NCBI GenBank assembly: GCA_027922465.2
Contig: BQMF02000065.1
Coordinates: 186,001-250,000 of the forward strand
Direction: 5' to 3'
DNA from: Turritopsis dohrnii
Lineage: Eukaryota; Cnidaria; Hydrozoa; Anthoathecata; Oceaniidae
DNA length: 64,000 nucleotides
The notes under the pieces are model-generated. The model was given only the letters and a program-made list of their open reading frames with translations. It was not told where the DNA came from and ran no database searches. A program made the position numbers and the translations under genes. The first letter of the stretch is position 1. Every line of letters begins with the position of its first letter. This document shows, piece by piece, positions 58,735 through 64,000 of this stretch.

Positions 58735-60742
58735 ATTCATTCATTCAATAGGTTTATTCCGTAAATAGAAATTTACACTACCTAAGTACGCATAGAAGAT
58801 TTACATACAAAAGATTTTGCTCTACAAAAGATGTTGAATAGTCTTTAAATGTTCATCAATTGTGTTATTCCATACTGTCAGGTTTGCTTTTGCTATATTC
58901 ACAGCTTCCTCCCCCATGTTAAGTTCATTTTAGATAAATCTTCTTTGACCTTGGAAATCCATGTTGTTTTTGGTTTCCCACGTGGTTTAGGGTATTCGGC
59001 CAGTCCATATCTCAGCGCTTGTTGAGCTGTTCATCATGTTGTCAAATATACAGAGACACATTCAGAAACAAATCGAGTCAACAAAAAATGAAGAGCAGGT
59101 AGCCGTTCTCAAAAGATACCGAAATCGAGTCATGTATGAAATACATCGCGAAAAGAAGCTACTAGAAAACAAGAACACTCATGAGCATAACCAAAGCATG
59201 AGCATGAGCATGAGCATAACCAAAATGAAAACGAGAAAATGTACGAGGCAGTCAAAATTATAAACAAATTGAAACCGAGACAACCCCTTCTGATATCATC
59301 TGATGAAGATCTAACCACCAATGAAAAACAGTAAGCAAACATCATCGCAAAATACTTCAAAGGCATCTTCTGGAAAGACGCAGAACCAATGCCAGATGTT
59401 CATCCAACTCCGATGGCAAACCCTTTCACAGGAGAAGAGACTGAAAGACGTTCACAAAATGAAAACCAACAAATCGCCAGGCTGTGATGATGTACCTGTA
59501 GAGTTAGTAAAATATGCTCCAATTGAAATATTTCAACATATCGCAGATATTTACAACAAAATCGCAACTCATGGGGAATGTCCGAGAGAGATCAACCACG
59601 GCATCCTTGTACCGCTACAAAAGCCTAGTAAAGCAAGAGGACCCATGTCAAACCTACGCCCAATTACCCTTCTATCTACGCTGAGAAAGATTCCGTCGTC
59701 ATGATGAGCCGCGTTGGTAAAAAAATGGATAAAGAGACTCCCATCACGCAAGCAGCATATCGGAAAGGAAGATCCACAACCGAGCATGTATTTGCTACCA
59801 AGATTGTCATCGAGCGTACAATTACATCGAAAAACGAAGCAGTCTACCTCACTCTACTTGACATGAGCAAAGCTTTCGACAGCATCCGTAGAAAAGATCT
59901 CATCCAACATCTTCAGAACACCGTCAATCAAGATGAGCTGCACATCATGAAGAAGATGCTCGAAGTATCATTGACCAAGCGAAACTTTCCCTAACTGACA
60001 CTGGAGCCCCCCAAGGCGATTGTGCAAGTGCCAACAGTTTTACATACTATTTCGCGAAATCCCTGTGCAATCATAATCCAACAATACTCGACCATCAGTA
60101 CTATCAACAAGCTATCGTCAACAATGAGATCCCTGACCAGTTAGCTGAGCATAACTACTCTTCATGCACTCAAGTCAAGCACATCAACATCAATATGGAG
60201 TACGCTGACGACTTGGAGCAAGATCACCAGCGACCACAACAATATTAGGCGATACGAACATGAACAGCCGATTAAACTGGGAGCAAAGGGGCTCCAAGTA
60301 AACGAAACCAAGACGGAGAGATATATTATTACCACCAGAAAGCATCAAGAATGGAAGAAGTGCAAGCTGCAAGGTACTCTACTTGACACTGACGAAGACA
60401 TCAAGCGGCGTAAAATACTATCCATCAACGCTGCAAACAATCTCAAACTGTTCTTCGAGAATAATAAACTGTCAACAGCCACAAAAACGAAAGTTCTCGA
60501 AACGTACGTAGAGCCAATATTTCTGTATAACTCGGAGACATGGACATTAACCAAAACGCAAGAACAATCTATTGACGCGTTTCAACGGAGACTCCTCAGA
60601 AAGTATGTGTTCAATGTGAAATGGCCGAAAACCATGAGTAATGAAGCAGTTTATAAACGATCAAAAGTGGAGCCATGGAAAAAGAAGATCACACCCTACG
60701 TAGACTCAAATGGTTCGGTAAAGTAACGAATCTCCCTGAAGA
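58735..60742 (-). mobile_element. LINE insertion with twin-primed 5' inversion
   Basis: The 3' part lies on the minus strand (59030-58735). It encodes the ORF2 end 'AQQALRYGLAEYPKPRGKPK' and 'TTWISKVKEDL', and ends in a TTGAATGAATGAAT tail. The preceding part of the same ORF2 lies inverted on the plus strand (59031-60742) and ends in 'WFGKVTNLPEE', exactly where the minus segment takes up the protein. 'AATACCGTTATACC' flanks the whole (58721-58734 and 60743-60756). Confidence 0.8.
59036..60725 (+). pseudogene. LINE reverse transcriptase, inverted segment
   Basis: Blocks in order: the linker 'RYRNRVMYEIHREKKLLENK'; 'KMKTNKSPGCDDVPVELVKY'; 'NHGILVPLQKP'; 'MSNLRPITLLSTLRK'; 'QAAYRKGRSTTEHVF'; 'LTLLDMSKAFDSI' (catalytic Asp); a GAPQGD-like motif after 60000; 'MEYADDLE' (60196, catalytic YADD); and 'LETYVEPIFLYNSETWTLTK'. 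Frameshifts near 59700, 59990 and 60220 inactivate it. A GAGCAT microsatellite (59197-59217) sits in the linker. Confidence 0.85.
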
Positions 60743-60835
60743 AATACCGTTATACCGTAATTTTGTAATTTTGTATAGTGCATAAAAAGAAGATGGCGGC
60801 ACGAGTGCTGCTGAAATCGTATCCACGCTTTCAAA

Positions 60836-61021
60836 GTGTCAGTTATGGAAGCAGGTATAAATATTTTCTCTAAACAAGAAAAGTATTTGTATCATCAATA
60901 TATAAGGGTTGTGGAGTGCGCAGACTGGGGATTTCCATTCAATGCGAACGGGTTAAAAAGTTTACGCGTGTGCATCATACACTACTTGAACATCTTTCTT
61001 CCCTTGTGCACAAATAGTTAA
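60836..61021 (+). pseudogene. possible helix-turn-helix fragment of a CENP-B/pogo-type transposase
   Basis: 'INIFSKQEKYLYHQYIRVVE' and 'CADWGFPFNANGLKSL' resemble the second DNA-binding helix-turn-helix of pogo/Tc5-type transposases ('F...QE..L..YI.....GFP......'). The frame loses similarity after about 60965 and stops at 61019. The resemblance is short. Confidence 0.4.
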
Positions 61022-62559
61022 AGGGATTCCTGCGTCCAAAATGATATTTACAAATATGATAGAGCTCAAAAAGTTGTTTAACAAGTCTCTTTTCAGTATT
61101 TCATAATTATTTATAGTTTTTGAGATATTTCGTTTTTAAAATCTTATATTTAATTTATGCAATGCATATTTATGATGTAATAAGATAGTAACTAACACTT
61201 TTCATTGCAATAACTTGAGATATGATTAATATTACATCTTTGTAAGTTACTATGAAGTAAAGGCTTCCACTCTGAGTTGATTTGTAGAAGAATGAAGTCA
61301 TAATATTTACTAATCAGTTAGGTAGGGTGGTCAATGAAAAACTTTGTTTTTTAGGTATGATAATGAAAACTATATCATTACAAAGAGCTTTAAAAATGCA
61401 ATCCAACGAGGGGTCAACCACCTTCTAATTCCAACCCAATCAAAAGTTATTCAAATTTAAAACACCGAAAAATTGGCTACTTTTGGGAATTATTTATGAA
61501 GGGACTATTATAGGGTGGTCAAACAATGCAATGTTTTCATTAGAATATTAGATTTTTAAAAAAAATGTTCAGACAACTTAGAAAAACTGTCATAACTTCC
61601 CTCAAAATTGTCAAAACTGTATGAATTTTTTTTTTAAATGTACAGAATTTACTGCTGATTCTAAATATATAAGTATCTAAGCCATAGGGGAACTTGTGTT
61701 CGCACATTTTAACTAAAAGCTGACCTCGGTAAAATCTTTGATTATTTAGAAAAAACGGCACCGTAAAAATCAAGTACCCTGGTATGTTTGACAGCAAAGT
61801 GCGGAAGAGCATCGGACAGCGGTTAAAAACGGTTTTTTGCAACGCACGCGCAAGACAATAAAGTTTCCCGCCATATATTTTTCTTCGCGATTATCCTCCC
61901 GAAAGACCTTGAAAATGCAAATCAAAGTTCATTTTTAAAAATTTTTTAAATGTTCATTTTGAATTTGCCGAAGAAAGTGACATCGTTGGAAAGCTTAGGC
62001 ATTGTAGATTAACGCTGTGAAGTTTGTTTTATTATATAATTGTTTGCTCTCGCGCGATTTTCCATTAAGTAACCCAAGGTAGCAAAACATTTTATACTGT
62101 CGATTAATTTTTTTTTTTCAGAAATTAATTTACGTCATCAAGTGATTTGATTGGTTAATAAGATTAAACAAAATGGCAGAATCGAATATAAACAAAGTGT
62201 TATGTTGTGACTCCCGTGCTTCGCTCATGCTAAGTTCTCAGATTCCTGGATGTTGGGAACCCGAAAATCATAAAATCACTTCAAAAACCTTTCCAAATTT
62301 ATTTACAGTTGTTGAAAATCAGTCTCAAATTTATTGATTGGGAAAGCTATAAGTTCATCATTGTCTGATCAGGATTTTTCTGAGAAAATTAGAAAACCAT
62401 CCAACTTTGAAGAAAATAAAATTGCATAACAAGAAATTCCCCTTATATACATGTATGAAATTTACTGATTCTTTTGCATATTTTCTAAACTAAAATGAAA
62501 AATGGATCATCGCATTGAGATGCATTTACAGTTGATTTTATTAAGAACCTGCAATTTAT
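61022..62559. other. AT-rich, nothing firmly recognised
   Basis: 'TAGGGTGGTCAA' occurs twice (61323 and 61509), which may mark a repeat, but no bounded element or gene is supported. Confidence 0.35.
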
Positions 62560-62599
62560 AAAAAAACATATATATTTGGAAAATTTCTATTCATATACA

Positions 62600-64000
62600 T
62601 ATAAAGTTAGGTTTTCGAAAAATTTCATTTCATTCATGTAAGCTCAATTATGCAATTCTGTGAACGCGATACAGGCCTGGTCATGAATGGCGTGCGATCG
62701 CACGCGCACGCGCCCACACACGCCTAGATCGGCTAAGGCGTGCGTTAATCGCACACGTGAATTTCGTAAAAACGGACCCTAGGCGTGCGATTACCGCACG
62801 TGCAATCAAACAGATTTATAAATCGCACGTGCAGAATATTAACGTTTTTTTTCGTAATAAGATCACATATTTTTTCTTCCATCAGCTGGTAGAAAGAATG
62901 ATCAACTTGAATTAATCATTAATGTAGATTAATCAACAGGTGTTATATATGTTCATATTTACGAAAGAAAAACTTGTTTGATGAATGAAGTCACGTTTCA
63001 ACGAACACATATTTTTTTCAATTCCCTTAAGACGAAAGAAAAACTTGTTTGATGAATGAAGTCACGTTTCAACGAATACATTTTTTTCAATTCGTCACTG
63101 TGCTTGTTAGATGCAAGTTAATAAATTGCCGACCTGTGGTAGGCCTCAGAACGGCAATGCCGACCTACATTATAGCTTAGGTTTATTCGCTGTTGCTAAG
63201 GAAAACGGCCACCGTTGCTAAGGTAATTTTGAAATTTCCTTCATTATTCGAATTCATTTGTTCACCTAACGAAAGAATATGAAAACATAAGTGGTACCAG
63301 CAGGACTCGTTTTCGTGTTATTCAGTGAAATTAAAAGGCAGCTTAGTTTCCAGGTCCCGTGGCGTGCGATCACTTTTTTTGGCGTGCGATGATCGCACGC
63401 CATAAGTCATTAAAACTTTTATGGCGTGCGGTTACCGCACGCGAAGCATTTTATTCACGGCCAGGCCTGCGATAATTATGCATATGTAATTATGATAATT
63501 CATGCAAGTTCCGTTCTTAATTGACACTACGCCAATAGTTAAGTGTGGCAAATTTCATTTCATTCATGTGAGCACAAGATATAAGAATTTAGAGATTTGC
63601 ATAAAATAACAAGATAATTATGCATAAATTATGCTAATTTATGCAATTTTGGTTCTTAATTTTGAATTATCGACACTTGGAATGAATTTTTTGGACTGAA
63701 ATAGTTAAGTGTGGAAATTTTCATTTCATTTCATTCATGTAAGCACAAGATATAGCAATTTAGGGATTAAACGCATAATTATGCTAATTCATGCGATTTT
63801 GGTTCTTAATTTTAAACTTTAATCATCGGAAATGAATTTCTCAGATCGAAAAACTTCCATGTTGAAAATTTCATTTCATTTGATTTACATGAGCACAAGA
63901 TATTACACATTAGAGAATGCAAGCATTATTATTTGTCATAATTACTACGTAATTATGCTAATTTATGCAGTTTAGGTTTGGAATTTCGAACTTTTATTGT
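62600..64000. repeat. diverged ~150-170-bp tandem repeat, interrupted by an insertion
   Basis: 'AATTTCATTTCATTCATGTAAGCACAAGATATA'-type words recur near 62620, 63551, 63721 and 63868, each with a following 'AATTATGCTAATTCATGC' and 'TTGGTTCTTAATT'. The gap between the first and second copies is the element at 62672-63469. The array runs off the window end. Confidence 0.75.
62672..63469. mobile_element. 798-bp CAG...CTG element rich in GGCGTGCG hairpins
   Basis: CAGGCCTGGTCATGAAT and its inverted partner ATTCACGGCCAGGCCTG bound the element, with CGATA directly repeated outside (62667-62671 and 63470-63474). 'GGCGTGCGAT'/'ATCGCACGCC' words form several hairpins near both ends. A 71 bp period direct duplication (about 62961-63098) lies inside. 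Non-coding. Confidence 0.8.

Overview
This is an AT-rich animal nuclear contig with spliced genes, no CpG collapse and dense, diverse mobile DNA. The gene repertoire and the repeat types (DIRS-type retroelements, PIF/Harbinger, HIRAN-like and 'SADTDVFVLL' multicopy families) fit a cnidarian best, perhaps a hydrozoan. That placement is inference; another early-branching or aquatic invertebrate is possible.

Genes recognised with confidence: a single-exon rhodopsin-class GPCR with a signal peptide (6.9-8.3 kb, +); the complex I core subunit NDUFS2 in 13 exons (12.4-23.0 kb, -), whose spliced frame closes exactly at 465 residues; intronless MDP1 (35.9-36.4 kb, +) and ANKRD40 (39.0-39.7 kb, +); and a two-exon, nine-cysteine TGF-beta superfamily ligand (43.0-44.5 kb, -). 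Two short cysteine-rich reading frames at 46.4-47.2 kb (+) and a possible first exon at 48.8 kb (+) are candidates only. The genes are not functionally linked as neighbours.

The rest is mostly mobile DNA. 0-6.9 kb: a tandem array, a small TA-flanked MITE, a decayed minus-strand LINE split by a tRNA-derived SINE, and an array built on GCGGCCGC. 8.9-11.3 kb: a decayed plus-strand LINE. Within NDUFS2: a 2.7 kb terminal-inverted-repeat transposon with a recognisable but frameshifted coding region (intron 1), a 402 bp CAG...CTG element (intron 5), a pogo-like element (intron 11) and a GC-rich foldback (intron 12). 23.7 kb: a 71 bp perfect hairpin with a 9 bp target duplication. 24.6-28.3 kb: a HIRAN-like pseudogene, then an internally deleted DIRS-type tyrosine-recombinase retroelement. 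29-38.8 kb: several small inverted-repeat elements, among them a Harbinger deletion derivative and a 940 bp long-TIR element holding a spliced, unidentified coding fragment. 41-55 kb: foldbacks and non-autonomous elements in otherwise featureless DNA. 55-58.4 kb: fragments of a multicopy PIN-like family with a second decayed DIRS fragment between them. 58.7-60.8 kb: a LINE with the structure of a twin-primed 5' inversion. The window ends in a diverged ~150-170 bp tandem repeat interrupted by a 798 bp CAG...CTG element.

Calls come from reading the sequence and recalled family patterns; no database search was run. The most unusual items are the twin-primed LINE, the long-TIR element with a captured-looking spliced fragment, three sibling MITEs whose termini match while their internal words differ, and the hairpin with a 9 bp duplication.
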